Below are positions 41,346 to 52,477 of a stretch of DNA of 64,000 bases, piece after piece. A model generated the notes under the pieces. That model did not search any database. It saw only the letters and a program-made list of their open reading frames with translations, and was not told the origin of the DNA. Within the stretch, counting starts at the first letter, position 1; the number at the start of each line of letters is the position of its first letter. The translations under genes were made by a program, and so were the position numbers. Source of the DNA: Aspidapion aeneum. Taxonomy: Eukaryota; Arthropoda; Insecta; Coleoptera; Brentidae. The stretch is from positions 7,348,931 to 7,412,930 of the forward strand of contig OY755047.1 in NCBI GenBank assembly GCA_963576565.1. The letters are read 5' to 3'.

Positions 41346-41689
41346 AACTTCAACTCAAAGTCAATTTAATCGACCCTCTAGTTCTAAAAATAAGGAAGTT
41401 TGCAATAGTGCCGAGTTAACTTGGAAAACCCTGTATATGTATTTTTAAAATCAGAAAAAAAAACAAAGAATATAAAACTTTATTTTTAGTGTTTCATGCA
41501 TATTTAAGGAAGAAAATGAGGAGAGATGGCATAATGGTGAAATATTCTATACTTGAAGAAAATAAGTTCGAATAAATTGGTGTCAAAAACACAATTTGTC
41601 ATAAAATTTCTTGGCAAAGGCACTAAACAAAGCAATCACTTACATTTTATGTCGAGGTGACAAAAATCATTGTCTTAAATTAATGGTAT
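41346..41689. other. spacer, nothing recognised
   Basis: AT-rich with no supported feature. Confidence 0.35.
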
Positions 41690-41777
41690 CAGCGCCGACT
41701 CAAGAGGTTTTTGCGCCCAAGGCGTAACCGCCATTTGGCGCCCCTTTCAAAAATTAATTCCATCTATGACGGATCTG

Positions 41778-42176
41778 ACACCTTTCTAGCCTATTTGATG
41801 ATGATTCAAATGTTATATCAGCATTGAAAACAGTTTTTTGTAAATATCTCAGAAACGAAAGCTCATACGAAGGTTTTGGTTATAAAAGAAATTATTGAGA
41901 AAAATATATTCTACTCTATTCCGAAAACAGAATATTGATGCAATGCTCATTTAAAAAGTTTAAAAATTTTAATTTTTATACTATGAAAAAACTGTCATTA
42001 GCATTAATGGATTTTGACCAAAACATAATCAGCTCTTTACAATATTGTACACTATTTTATCTAGCAATTAAATAAAAATCGGTTAAGCGGTTTAGGAGCT
42101 ATTATGGGTCGGACAGACATATACACAAACACACGACGATATTGCTAAGATAGGCCAAAATTACCCAAATAATAGG
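41778..42176 (+). mobile_element. repeat F, copy 2 (3' truncated)
   Basis: Core TTAATGGATTTTGACC and AAAAATCGGTTAAGCGGTTT present. Stops at CCCAAATAATA, where the hammerhead copy begins. Confidence 0.7.
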
Positions 42177-42184
42177 GACTTAGC

Positions 42185-42232
42185 AGTGTTCTGAGGAGTC
42201 CCATAAGGACGAAACGGTTAACTGTCAACACT
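42185..42232 (+). ncRNA. hammerhead ribozyme, 42-kb locus, first
   Basis: All core bases and all three helices intact (AGTGTT, CTGAGGA, GAAA, GTC, AACACT). It sits at the very 5' edge of the insertion. Confidence 0.9.
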
Positions 42233-42655
42233 TATTAGGTGTCCATTAGATCTTGGACCCCCGTTAGGTTAAGCTTTCAGGCTACCCACGGAAAAATATA
42301 AGGGAAACAAAAAAACTCACGGGTACGAAATTCCATGTTTGTTAGTATTATTTGGCTTAAAAATTCCGTTGATTGACGCTCACTGTCTTGAAGACGGGTA
42401 AAAATGCAATCTGTGTTGATCCGGCCTGAAAGACAAAGAGCTGTCGTAGGTCACGGACTATAGTTGTTTTCTTTTATTTGCATTCGATCTTTTCATTGAT
42501 CGACATTGTATAGCAGTCTTTTCGCCTGCTTTTAGTTTTTTGTTTCTCTCGTATCTCGGTAGATGGCGCCTCTTGCTATAGTTCGCTCACTAATTACATT
42601 TAATTAGAGACAAAACCGTCTGATTAACTTCGCAAGATTTGTCACATTGACCAGC

Positions 42656-42703
42656 AGTGTTCTGAGGAGTCCCATAAGGACGAAACGGTTAACTGTCAAC
42701 ACT
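42656..42703 (+). ncRNA. hammerhead ribozyme, 42-kb locus, second
   Basis: Core identical to the first. Confidence 0.9.
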
Positions 42704-42827
42704 TATTAGGTGTCCATTAGATCTTGGACCCCCGTGAGGTTAAGCTTTCAGGCTACCCACGGAAAAATATAAGGGAAACAAAAAAACTCCTTTTTTGCCC
42801 GATTAGCCACGAAACTTGTTTCATATC

Positions 42828-43150
42828 AAAAACATTTTATGAAAAAAAGCCAAGTACCCGAAAATGGTAGTCCGTAAAAACAATTAAGATAAAAGTAAAG
42901 CCAAGTTCTACAATACAAATTTCAAAATCAAGGATTCTTACTAGTTTGGAAATGTTTTTCTAAACTTGGCTATTACGGCTGCAAATGGCTCTTAAGCGCA
43001 GTGCCAAATTGAACATAAAGAAGTTTGGCTGTAATAACCAAACTAGTAAGATCCCTTCATTTTGAAATTTGTATTGGAGAACTTGGCTTTACTTTTATCT
43101 CAATTCTTTTTACGGAATACCATTTTCGCGTACTTGTCTTTTTGGTATGA
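42828..43150. mobile_element. element E foldback arms only
   Basis: TATCAAAAACATTTTATG ... inverted arms ... GCGTACTTGTC, about 320 bp, with no minisatellite or tail. Confidence 0.75.
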
Positions 43151-43240
43151 TCCATTATTCTGCAATTTTGGCGTCCCTGTATCATTGCGCCCCTGGCGGT
43201 AGCCCTGGTCGCCCTGCCTTGGAGTCGGCCTTGATGGCAG

Positions 43241-43592
43241 GTACTCGAAAAAGTAATTTCATCAAACGAAATTGAAAACTATCTAACGGAACTACATTTA
43301 CAATCTGTTTTACGATGTTTTAACTATCTTTTTTTTTACACATTTTGCGCACCTAATGATGCTTTACAACAGGGTCAAGACATCCTTAAATTTTTATATG
43401 ACTCGAAATAAGGTTAATCTATTTGAACACCCTGTACTTGTTGATAGTTTTAGTGGTTTTACCTTCCTAGCCCGCGCCATATACGTAATATTCCAATACT
43501 CCCTGTTACCTATTTACACAATGGTTGACGTTTGATGCAAACATTCAGAAATAAAGGTACGAAAAATGCACAGATATCAAATTTACGTAGAT
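43241..43592. other. spacer, nothing recognised
   Basis: AT-rich. Ends AAATTTACGTAGATACAGTC, where repeat G starts. Confidence 0.35.
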
Positions 43593-44215
43593 ACAGTCAA
43601 GGCCAACACAAAAATAGAGGCCACGACCCTGAAAAAATCAGCTGTTCTCCCGGGGCTGAATTTTACATTGGGTCTTATGGGAGGTCAGAGGTTTTTTTAT
43701 GGTATTTTCAAAATGGCACTACAGATTTCCGCAAAATTTCAGTGAAATATTCTCAGGCACCATCCCGATATTCCACCAAAGGTTTGTAAGGAAGCAACAT
43801 GATTAAAAGGTTAAAATCTTCAAGATTTAGCATTCCTTATTTTGAATTCAAATTACCCGCCATGTACCAAATGCCAACTGTTATATTTGACATGTATTTG
43901 ACTTTGTCATCTGTGATTGTCACATTTGCTTCTGCTTTAAATTTAATTTTTGTGTGAGCTAATGAAGCGGCTTTGAAAAATTAAGGTTTACTATACATTT
44001 ACAAAAAATTGTTTTGCTAGAATAGAGTAAAAACAATCTCAAAAATGACTTTATTTAAAAAAAAATCAAATATTCATGAACCGTCATTCCAACTTCAATT
44101 TTTTAAAGACAATCAGCTGTGTCGTAACGTGACCATCAAAAAAAAATCAGCCCCGGATGTGACGTCAAGAAAGTGGAGGATCGTGGCCAGTCCGTTTTGA
44201 TAGCCCTGATACAGT
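43593..44215. mobile_element. repeat G, copy 2
   Basis: Same ends and internal order as 14222-14850, with a few substitutions and small indels. Confidence 0.75.
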
Positions 44216-44390
44216 TTTTGTCAACTGTACGCCGATGATTTGACGTAACGAATACAATAATAAAATAATATTCATTCGTAAAAGTATACCCAATCAGGAC
44301 ATTTTAACTTAAGGGCCGCAAAAAGGATAGACTTATACCCATTGATATTGCTATTTCAAATATGTTTGCATTCTGCATCGTAAGGTACCA

Positions 44391-44540
44391 TAGGTATTGC
44401 AATAATACGTACTATATGGAAATAATATGCATATGTCTTTGAAAGCAACCAATCAGGTCTTTTTTGCTTAAAGACCCCAAGGCCCTCATGTTTGCATCAT
44501 GAATGGGCAGTTACCGTGAGTATTGGAATAATATGTATAT
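44391..44540 (+). repeat. dispersed repeat (TATTGCAATAATACGTACTA)
   Basis: Repeated at 47188-47330 (shared GAAAGCAACCAATCA, CAAGGCCCTCATGTTTGCAT, GGGCAGTTACCGTG). Non-coding. Confidence 0.7.
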
Positions 44541-44544
44541 GGCC

Positions 44545-44685
44545 CGCGCAGCAATGGCCAGGGTTTTGTTTTCCAAGAATTTTTTTTTTGTGATAACGCC
44601 AAAAATCTGTATGTCCGTCCGGTCCCCGATAGCTTCTCAACCGCTAAACCGATTTTTATAAAATTTTTGGGTAAAAATAATGTAC
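44545..44685 (-). mobile_element. repeat F fragment
   Basis: GCCCGCGCAGCAATGGCCAG and AACCGCTAAACCGATTTTTA, cut by the LINE at 44686. Confidence 0.6.
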
Positions 44686-45130
44686 TACTACTATGACAGT
44701 TTAGAACGTTTTCTAAGTTGTCCGACGCCTATTCTCTACCTCCTTCGATCCTGACAATCATCTTCTGTCAGGTTTTTTTAACTCATTGTACTTTGGATTG
44801 ACTGTTGACATTCTAGTTTAGGACGCCCTCTTTTTCTGCGCCCTATTGGTTGCCATTCTAGCAGTTGCTTTGTTAATCTTTCGTCGTTCATCCGTTGTAC
44901 ATGGTCGTACCATACCAGTTGTGTTTTAGTAATGGCATCCGTTATGCTTCCCTCGATTCCCATTCTTTCTTTTATAATCTCATTTCTTATATGATCTGTT
45001 GTAGATTTTCTCATTGATCTTCTTATTGCATCCCTTTCGACACTTTTCATTTTTGTTTTGTATTTTTCTGTTAGTCTCTATTCTATACCACAACGTGCTT
45101 TTCACCATTATTTCATATATATGTTAAATT
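44686..45130 (-). pseudogene. RTE-like LINE (family B2), 3' end
   Basis: Minus strand: RSMRKSTTDHIRNEIIKERM, GSITDAITKTQLVWYDHVQR and tail GRRKRGRPKLECQQSI, with an in-frame stop soon after. The 3' tail is (TAG)n (TACTACTACTA on plus). About 150 codons only; strongly 5' truncated. Confidence 0.82.
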
Positions 45131-45186
45131 TTTAATTTGTGAAAATGGGCTAGGAATGGATCAGATCCATCATGGATCCATTTAAA

Positions 45187-45906
45187 AATACTCTGCCAAT
45201 ATATGGGCCCCTAAGCTCACACTAGGTACTATAGTGTACGTGTGAGCTAATATAACTAAAAACTGAAATATATTTTATACGACTCCAGACTAAATTACCT
45301 TTCGTGTGATACCATACAAGCCATGTTTTGACTTAAACTCAAATTTTAGAAATCTACCCCCCACACTTTAAAAAAACAAAACTGAAATGTATTTTGTTTA
45401 ACTCCGGACTCAATTACCTTTTATTTGATACCACACACGCCATATTTTCTCGTAAACTCTAATTTTTGAAATCTACCCCCACTTTTTTTAAAAACTAAAA
45501 TGTATTTTGTTTAACTCAGACTCAATTACCTTTCGTTTGATATCACACACGCCATATTTACACATAAACTTTCATTTTTGAAATCTACCCCCACACTTTT
45601 GTATGACTTGTGTTCGGTGGATTTTGTTCATTTTTAAATGGGACCATCTCCACCGAAGACGCAGTCTACGTACCAAGTTTCATTGAAATCGGACAAGCGG
45701 TTTTTGAGTTATGCGCGTTGGTCGTTACAGACAGACATACAGACAGACATACAGACAGACAGACAGACAGACGGCGCGACAAAAAAGTTTCAAAATCATC
45801 TGAAACGCAAAGATATATAAAAAGTTTTGCAATCGGAGCAACTTTTTTTTTCTCGAAAAAATTAGGATGACCATAGCTCACACTACTATAGTATATGTGT
45901 GAGCTA
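45187..45906 (-). mobile_element. CTGT-microsatellite element, copy 5
   Basis: Reverse orientation; short (CAGA)n of about nine units. More diverged than the other copies. Confidence 0.83.
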
Positions 45907-46094
45907 AAAAAATCAAATTTTAAAAATATTAACGTTAAAACTATCTATCATTAATGTAAAAAAGGAAATTTTATATCTTTTATTAATTCTAATGGTTAAT
46001 ATAAACGACGAAATAAAAAGAAAACAACCACTGAATTTTTGATAAACTTTCTTTGCTATACGAAGTAACACAACCCATACAGTCAACTCCGGAT

Positions 46095-46459
46095 TCATTA
46101 ATGCTCATGACAGTTTTTTGACAGTTTAAAAATAGCTTTTTCTCAATAATTTCAAGGCTGATATAGACATATCGTCGTTGATCTTACACACTGATGTAAC
46201 TCATTTATTGTAATTTTACAAGAGTATCTCGAATTACGTCTATTTGTGAGAGCAAAAATATGAATGTTTTGAGATACGACAAAGGGATAACATCGTACTG
46301 CCTTAAAATCTATAACATTTGGGTTACGACACTTTGTGAGATGAAAGAACGACACAAATAAGATAGTTTATGGTCTTATCTGAAAACTGCATTTTTTTGA
46401 GTTACGTCAGTTTGTAAGATCCACGACGATATGGGGTGTGCTGATGGGCTAGGAAGGTA
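46095..46459 (-). mobile_element. repeat F with a nested MITE
   Basis: TTAATGCTCATGACAGTTTTT and TTTCAAGGCTGATATAG at left, GCTAGGAAGGTATCAAATCC at right; interrupted by 46168-46433. Confidence 0.6.
46168..46433. mobile_element. 266-bp MITE with repeated TTACGTC/TACGAC words
   Basis: Inverted ends CATATCGTCGTTGATCTTAC and CATATCGTCGTGGATCTTAC (right end reverse complemented), similarity continuing through ACTGATGTAACTCA. Inside, GAATTACGTC, GAGATACGAC, GGGTTACGAC and GAGTTACGTC recur near TTTGTGAGA, a word-repeat pattern like the two larger elements at 8.4 and 28.6 kb. Confidence 0.8.
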
Positions 46460-46482
46460 TCAAATCCTTCATTGATTATTAC

Positions 46483-46600
46483 ATTCCTAGCCCGCGCAGC
46501 AATGGCTAGAGAAGGTATTATTATCCACGAAAATTTTGACATATCTTAGTAATTTCATCGTGATGTCTGTTTATGTGTGTGTATGTATAGTCCATTTAAA
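46483..46600 (-). mobile_element. repeat F fragment
   Basis: ATTCCTAGCCCGCGCAGCAA followed by TTTTGACATATCTTAGTAAT. Confidence 0.6.
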
Positions 46601-46639
46601 ATCAAGGTAAAAGGTCCTGAAATTGCGAAACGGATGAGA

Positions 46640-47190
46640 CCACTTGTCCCCTACGTATTTTGGGCCGCTGATCACGAAAATGAGGGTTAAAGCTACCGCC
46701 AGTGGTTGGAACACCCTTAAAAATGCAAAAAACACCCCTAAATAGGGGTGTTTTTCGAATATTTTCGTTATTTTGCAAATTTAGTCATCCTATATGTTTT
46801 TGGGGGCGGTGATTACGAAAATGAGGGTGAAAACTTGCGTTACAGGGTGGAACCACCCCTAAAATTGGGGAAAAAAACACCCCGAAATGGGGGTGTTTTT
46901 CGACTAAAAGTGTTTTTTTGCCAATTAAGACATCTAATATGTTTTTTGGGGCGCTGATGAGACCACTTGGCAAGTTGTAACCATCATTTTCGATGATGTC
47001 TTAATTGGCAAAAAAACACTTTTAGCCGAAAAACACCCCTTGTTAGGGGTGTTTTGTGCGATTTTGGGGGTGGTTCGAGCATTGGGGCAAGTTGTAACCA
47101 TCATTTTCGTAATCAGCGCCCCAAAAAACATATTAGATGTCTTAATTGGCAAAAAAACATTTTTAGTCGAAAAACACCCCCATTTCGGGT
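46640..47190. repeat. cluster of AACACCCC / GGGGTGTT inverted repeats
   Basis: At least five hairpins built of AACACCCC(T)..(A)GGGGTGTTTTT, e.g. near 46728-46756, 46876-46902 and 47032-47054, and a long inverted pair TTTTTTGCCAATTAAGACAT / ATGTCTTAATTGGCAAAAAA (46913-46935 with 46994-47016, again in direct order at 47138). Probably a foldback element. Confidence 0.7.
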
Positions 47191-47330
47191 ATTGCAATAA
47201 TACGTACTATATGGAAATAATATGCATATGTCTTTGAAAGCAACCAATCAAATCTTTTTTGCTTAAAGATCCCAAGGCCCTCATGTTTGCATCGTGACTG
47301 GGCAGTTACCGTGGGTATTGGAATATTACT
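47188..47330 (+). repeat. second copy of the 44391 dispersed repeat
   Basis: TATTGCAATAATACGTACTA ... GGGCAGTTACCGTGGGTATT, followed by (CTTA)n. Confidence 0.7.
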
Positions 47331-47482
47331 TACTTACTTACTTCTTTATTGTATCCAAAGAATTATAATTCTTATTACAAGGATTCCTATGTATCTAGTA
47401 AAACTAATTTAATTTTACCCTAAAACATATTTGCCTATGAAAGACCAAAAAGCGAATTTATTATTGAAGAATGGCAGGTTAA

Positions 47483-48056
47483 AATACTCTGCCAATATAT
47501 GGGCCCCTAAGCTCACACTAGGTACTATATTTATAGTGTACGTGTAAGCTAATATAACTAAAAACTGAGATATATTTTATTCAACTCCAGACTAAATTAC
47601 CTTTTGTTTGATACCCCACAAGCCATGTTTTGACTTAAACTCAAATTTTTGAAATCTACCCCCACCCTTACAAAAAAAACAAAAACTAAAATGTATTTTG
47701 TTAAACTCCGGACTCAATTACCTTTCGTTTGATATCACACACGCCATATTTTCACTTAAACTCTAATTTTTAAAATATACCCCCACCCTTTTTTTTAAAT
47801 AAATTAAAATGTATTTTGTTTAACTGCAGACTCAATTACCTTTCGTTTAATATCACACATGCCATATTTTCACATAAACTCTAATTTTTGAAATCTACCC
47901 CCACCCTTTTATGTGGTTTGTGTTCGGTGGATTTTGTTCATTTTTAAATGGGACCATCTCGACCCAAGACCCAGCCTAGGTACCAAATTTCATTAAAATC
48001 GGCCAAGCGGTTTTTGAGTTATGCGCGTTGGTCGTTACAGACAGACATACAGACAC

Positions 48057-48099
<43 letters not shown>

Positions 48100-48266
48100 T
48101 ACAGACAGACAGACAGACAGACAGACGGCGCAACAAAAAAGTTTCAAAATCATCTGAAACGCAAAGATATATAAAAATTTTTGAAATCGGAGCAACTTTT
48201 TTTTTCTCGAAAAAATTAGGATCACCATAGCTCACACTACTATAGTATAGTATATGTGTGAGCTAA
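47483..48266 (-). mobile_element. CTGT-microsatellite element, copy 6
   Basis: Full length, reverse; closest by eye to copy 2 at 12382. Confidence 0.85.
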
Positions 48267-48364
48267 AAAACAATAAAAAATTAAATGAATTGGTAAGGCT
48301 TGGTAGGTTAACTACCTAGTGAAAATATTTGGGATAGGGGGGAGAGAAAAGAGCCCGGTTTTTT

Positions 48365-48660
48365 CTATTCACCAATTAGATAAAATCTGTTTGAGATTAT
48401 TCCTATAATAGCATGTGCAATCTGTTTTGATGTTTGAACATCAAGATTGTCCAATGTTTGGACGAAAGTGATTGCATTGAGAAACAAGCCGGTCCGATAG
48501 AGTCTATGCATTGGACAAGAAAAAAGGAGGTGGTAAATATTCTCGTTTTCCAGCATATTGCAAATGGCACAAACTAGGGTGGGGTTAATAGAGTGAGTTA
48601 CTCCTTTGTAGGAGAATTTATAGAACTTGTTGTTGCTCACCCTAAGCTGAGCCAAAATGC

Positions 48661-48662
<2 letters not shown>
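48365..48662 (-). pseudogene. LINE C, C-terminal part (downstream of inserted R4-like element)
   Basis: Minus strand: SRILAQLRVSNNKFYKFSYK, then a Cys/His block CAICNMLENENIYHLLFSC, typical of the C-terminus of several LINE clades (AQLR.....CxxCN....HhhxxC). Continues the protein of 50052-50360, from which it is separated by the R4-like insertion. Confidence 0.65.
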
Positions 48663-48719
<57 letters not shown>

Positions 48720-49999
48720 TAATTCACACATACGTGGTTTTGGCTAACAGTGTCCGGGCGCTCATTGTCGCCAAGGACACTGCTAGTGTCAATACGGCGA
48801 GACAGTCCGTCGAATAATTCCAACGGTCCCAAGTACAACGGCTTTCTGCATCCATGTGATAGCACTATTTGGCATGCTAAGCTCTGTTATATGTTGCATG
48901 GTTTTTCTGTGTACCAAGCCGTTGGCGCTGATGACTATTGGCATTATTGTCACCTTTTGTAAGTTCCAGATGGTTTTTACTTCCTGAGCCAATGCTTGAT
49001 ATTTCGTTATTTTTTCTCCATAGGCTTTAGCCAAGTTATAATCTTGCGGAACAGTAAAATCAATTATAATTGCCGTTTTTCCCGTTTTGTTCCACACAAC
49101 CATGTCCGGTCGGTTGTGCTCCACTGCTTTATCTGTTTCTACGGTAACGTCCCAGTAGATCTTCGTGGTCTTATTCTCAATCAGTGGCTGTGGACTGTAC
49201 ATATGGTGAGGAGTGAATTTCTCCAGCAAACCCTTACTTAGACTGACCATCTGATGAACCACTTTACCCATGGTATTGTGTCTTTCCAGATATTTGGTGT
49301 TAGCAATGGCAGAGCAACCCGATGCCAAGTGTTTTACGGTTTCCTCAGCTGTATTACAAAGCCTGCACTTGGTTGTTTCTACCTCCTGCTTGAGGATAGG
49401 TCGGGTATATGTTCTCGTTTTAACGACCTGATCTTGGATCGCGAGGAGAGCTCCTTCGGTCTCTGGGAAAAGGTACCCTGTTGTTAGGTAGGAGTTAGAT
49501 GCGGCAATATCTACTTCAGGTTGATGCAGACTTGTGTAGAACCTCCCGTGCAACACTTTTCTTTGCCAGTTGGATTTAAGCTCCTCAGAAAGATTATCTT
49601 CCTCTGGCTCCTCCGGATTTGCCAGGTTCAGTGGAGTGATCTTTTTATCCCAGTTTCGTATACTTCTGTGTACTGGCTGATTGTGTTTATTAAAGTATTT
49701 TCTGAGCATTTTTCTTTCTTTGATATTTGAGGCTTGCAGACTGCTCAGTCCACGCCCTCCTTCCCTACGAGATAGATACAGTCGTTCGATTGCTGAGTTA
49801 GGGTGCAGTAATCCGTTCTTAGTGAGGAGTTTTCTGATCCTCTGATCTAATCTTTCCAGGTCAGTTTTTGACCATGAAAGTACTCCGGCGGTGTATGTAA
49901 AAGCTGGTACTGCCCAGGTATTTATTGCTGCTATCTTGTTTTTAGCATTTAATTGCGTTTTTAGTATCTTCTGTACCCTCCGGATCAGTTCGCGCTCTG

Positions 50000-50051
<52 letters not shown>
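48663..50051 (-). mobile_element. R4/Dong-like LINE, 5'-truncated, inserted in (TA)n
   Basis: Bounded on both sides by (TA)n tracts (48664-48710 and 50002-50051) that replace a few TA-rich codons of LINE C (TLHLP-IYI-SRILAQL). The 3' UTR ends in poly(A)-like AAAAAAAATATATA. The coding part (about 49998-48789) is open throughout. Confidence 0.8.
48789..49998 (-). CDS. R4/Dong-like LINE C-terminal protein: CCHC knuckle + R2-type endonuclease
   Basis: Open frame of about 403 codons, starting within the (TA)n tract. Order: post-RT region (RRVQKILKTQLNAKNKI, SAIERLYLSRREGGRGL), zinc knuckle CRLCNTAEETVKHLASGC (Cx2Cx8Hx4C), then the restriction-like endonuclease with RPD, 14 residues, D (NRPDMVVWNK ... 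IIIDFTVP) and KITKYQALAQEVKTIW. In R2/R4/NeSL-type LINEs this enzyme nicks the target to prime reverse transcription. The RT itself is missing (5' truncation). No stop interrupts it, which suggests a fairly young insertion. The 523-codon frame starting at 50360 is an accidental fusion with LINE C through the TA repeat. Confidence 0.82.
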
Positions 50052-50054
<3 letters not shown>

Positions 50055-50400
50055 TAGATGTAATGTTAGGTATTTTGCCGGAAGACGAGGCGTATGAGTA
50101 AGAACAGAGTAAAAGTTTGTATAATTTGAGTTTGTTGCTATAGAAATATCAGCCTCATAGCATTTTGCATGAAAACTATCAAGTAAATTTTTTCTTTCAC
50201 GTTTTAACCTTCTATAATCAAGATTTTCCCAGATGTTATTATGACCACAAGCCTCAAACATTTGTTTGATCTGGGAAGCCCAGTTAAATTGTGTTTTAGT
50301 GGAGTTCAGCAGAGCCAGTTGGCGGTTAAAGCATATCTTTGGCAAACGATCGTCGCCCATTTGCAGTAATTTTATGAGGAAGTTTAATGAGAGTTTGGAA
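50052..50400 (-). pseudogene. LINE C, upstream part
   Basis: Minus strand: FNWASQIKQMFEACGHNNIW, ENLDYRRLKRERKNLLDSFH, AKYLTLHLP. This post-RT block (nWa..ik..l...g....W) is common in LINE proteins. 5' truncated. Confidence 0.6.
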
Positions 50401-50454
50401 TATTATGTATATGGGCTTCAGTTGAAGTGTGGTAATAGACAGGCTAGCTAGGAA

Positions 50455-50875
50455 GGCATCAGATCCGTCATGGATATAGATTTAGTTTTTATCGATTGAC
50501 TTCTAGGGCCTTATACAACTCAATGTTTTTATCCCATTTACCCATATAATAACTTTTTTAGTTTTCAGTATTATAAGCTGATAAATAAAAAAATAATAAT
50601 AATTTTAAAAATATACTTTATGTTGAACTTACATGACACATTAATAGAAAATAATGCAACCTATACTTAGGTAGATAAAGTTAAAGTTAAACGGTTTTAG
50701 GTAAATTAAATTATCAACTTTATAGCAAAAACTAAAAAACAATGATGATGGTGGGTTTGCAAACACATATTTAAAAAAAAATATATTTTGATTATTCCTG
50801 ATAAAGACAAAATAAAAACTTTATAATATAATAAAATAAATAACAATTTAAAATAAATAATAAATAAATTTCATT
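50455..50875. other. AT-rich spacer, nothing recognised
   Basis: Begins with a repeat F end (GCTAGGAAGGCATCAGATCC) and is otherwise low complexity. Confidence 0.35.
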
Positions 50876-50955
50876 AATTAGCCAAGTTTCGAAAAACATT
50901 TCCAAACTAGTAAGAACCTTTCATTTTGAAATTTGTATTGGAGAACTTGGCTGTA

Positions 50956-52477
50956 CAGCGTGTCCCATTTTCGATGGGATTAAATGGGAAACTCGGTTAT
51001 TATTAAAGATATTGATTTTCTGATTGCACCTTACCTTGCTCTTTTTTTGAGCCCTTAAAAATGGCGTAATCAGATTTTTGCTATATCCCATAGTTTCGCT
51101 AATACAGGGAGTTTTTGAAAAAATTGTATTTTTAATAATCCCTTGTATCTCGCTTATTTTGCGAGATATTTTTATTCTGTAAAAACCTTTTCATGGCAAC
51201 TTTTTCAGAAGAAAATAATGGTGTTGTCAACTTTTTAAAATACTGTTTAGTTTTTGAGATATGGTATTTATCATAAAAAAATTAAATACGGACCTGGATT
51301 TTTTTATTACTATTTTGATTGGTTTCATGCTAGTATTATCATAAAATAATAAAAATTTTAAAATTTTTTGTTTTAACGTAAAAGAAAAATATTTAATATT
51401 TAAAAAAAAATTAGTCCGAACCTGGATATTTTCAACATAAATATAAATTAAAAATTGCTAGATAAACAATTTTTAGTTTAACTGTTTTGATACTTAGCAT
51501 ATTAAAATGGTTTTACGTTAATTTACAGATTTATTTGATACAAAGTCTACGAAAAATACAAAAAAAAACAAAAAAATAACTAATTCTTCTGATTACAATT
51601 ATGTGTAAAACATTGTTGGCATTTTTGAGTAATTTTTCTTAACGCATTTTGCATAAAAATATTTCTGCCATTTAAATATTGGGATTTTGTTGCTTGAATG
51701 AAGCAGTCAAACATATCACATTTTTCAAAATCTGGATATGGTCGATTTCTAGCCAGTTTAAAATAATTGTAAGCCATTCACAAAAATGACAAGTAAAATG
51801 ACAATCTCATTTCCACGCTTTTGTTTTGTAAATTTCACGACCTGCTGTGCTACCATCAAATAATTAGTATGATATTATTTTTGTAACTTTTTAACGTTTT
51901 TTACTTTATTTATAAATCTTTTAATTATCATTTCAAAACAGATAAACTAAAAATCGTTCAACTAGTGTGTCTTGCAATTTTTAATTTATAATTACGTTGG
52001 AAATTTCCAGGTTCGGACTATATTTTTTTTTTGAAATATTAAATAGTTTTTTAACCTTAAATCAAAAAAATATTAAAGTATTATCATTTTAAGGTAATAA
52101 TAGCATGGAACCAATCAAAGTAGTAATAAAAAAATCCAGGTCCGTATTTAATTTTTTTATGATAAATACCATATCTCAAAAACTAAACAATATTTTTAAA
52201 AATTGACAACGTCATTATTTTGCTCTGAAAAAGTTGCCATAGAAAGGTTTTTACAGAATAAAAATATCTTGCAAAATAAGCGAGATACAAGGAATGAATT
52301 AAAATGCAATTTTTTCAAAAACTCCCTGTATTAGCGAAACCACGGGGTATAGCAAAAATCTGATTACACCATTTTTAAGGGCTCCAAAAAAGAGCACGGT
52401 AAGGTGCAATCAGAAAATCGATATCTTTAATAATAACCGAGTTTCCCATTTAATCCCATCGAAAATGGGACACGCTG
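50956..52477. mobile_element. 1.5-kb palindromic TA-insertion element, copy 1
   Basis: Starts CAGCGTGTCCCATTTTCGAT and ends with its inverse, with TA on both sides (50954-50955 and 52478-52479), the mariner/Tc1-type target. The arms, about 500-600 bp, are inverse copies over most of their length (CATGCTAGTATTATCATAAA / ATAATAGCATGGAACCAATC and others). The centre is unique and holds the ORF 51580-51777. Confidence 0.88.
51580..51777 (-). CDS. conserved 65-codon ORF in palindromic element, copy 1
   Basis: Begins MAYNYFKLARNRPYPDFEKC and contains DMFDCFIQATKSQYLNG and ITQKCQQC. The same protein is open at 60446-60643 with three residue differences and is nearly intact at 55841-56033. No family recognised. 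It could be a captured exon or a remnant of the element's own protein. Confidence 0.5.
   Translation of the reverse strand: MAYNYFKLARNRPYPDFEKCDMFDCFIQATKSQYLNGRNIFMQNALRKITQKCQQCFTHNCNQKN

Larger units (their letters stand above)
42184..42826 (+). mobile_element. hammerhead unit copy, 1.25 units, ribozyme-sense plus
   Basis: Begins a few bases before a hammerhead, runs through a shortened junction (CAAAAAAACTCACGGGTACG) into a second full unit and ends at GAAACTTGTTT, the same 3' terminus as the other two loci. No TSD identified. Confidence 0.85.
41690..43240. mobile_element. possible hAT-like remnant split by nested insertions
   Basis: Left AGCGCCGACTCAAGAGG and right CCTTGGAGTCGGCCTTG look like inverse ends with GC-rich inner words (TTTGGCGCCCC / GGCGTCCC). 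Repeat F, the hammerhead unit and an element E foldback lie between them. No TSD seen. Confidence 0.3.

Noticed and set aside
48789..50360. A single 523-residue protein
   Set aside because: It joins LINE C and the R4-like element through an in-frame (TA)n tract (IYIYIY), so it is not one gene.
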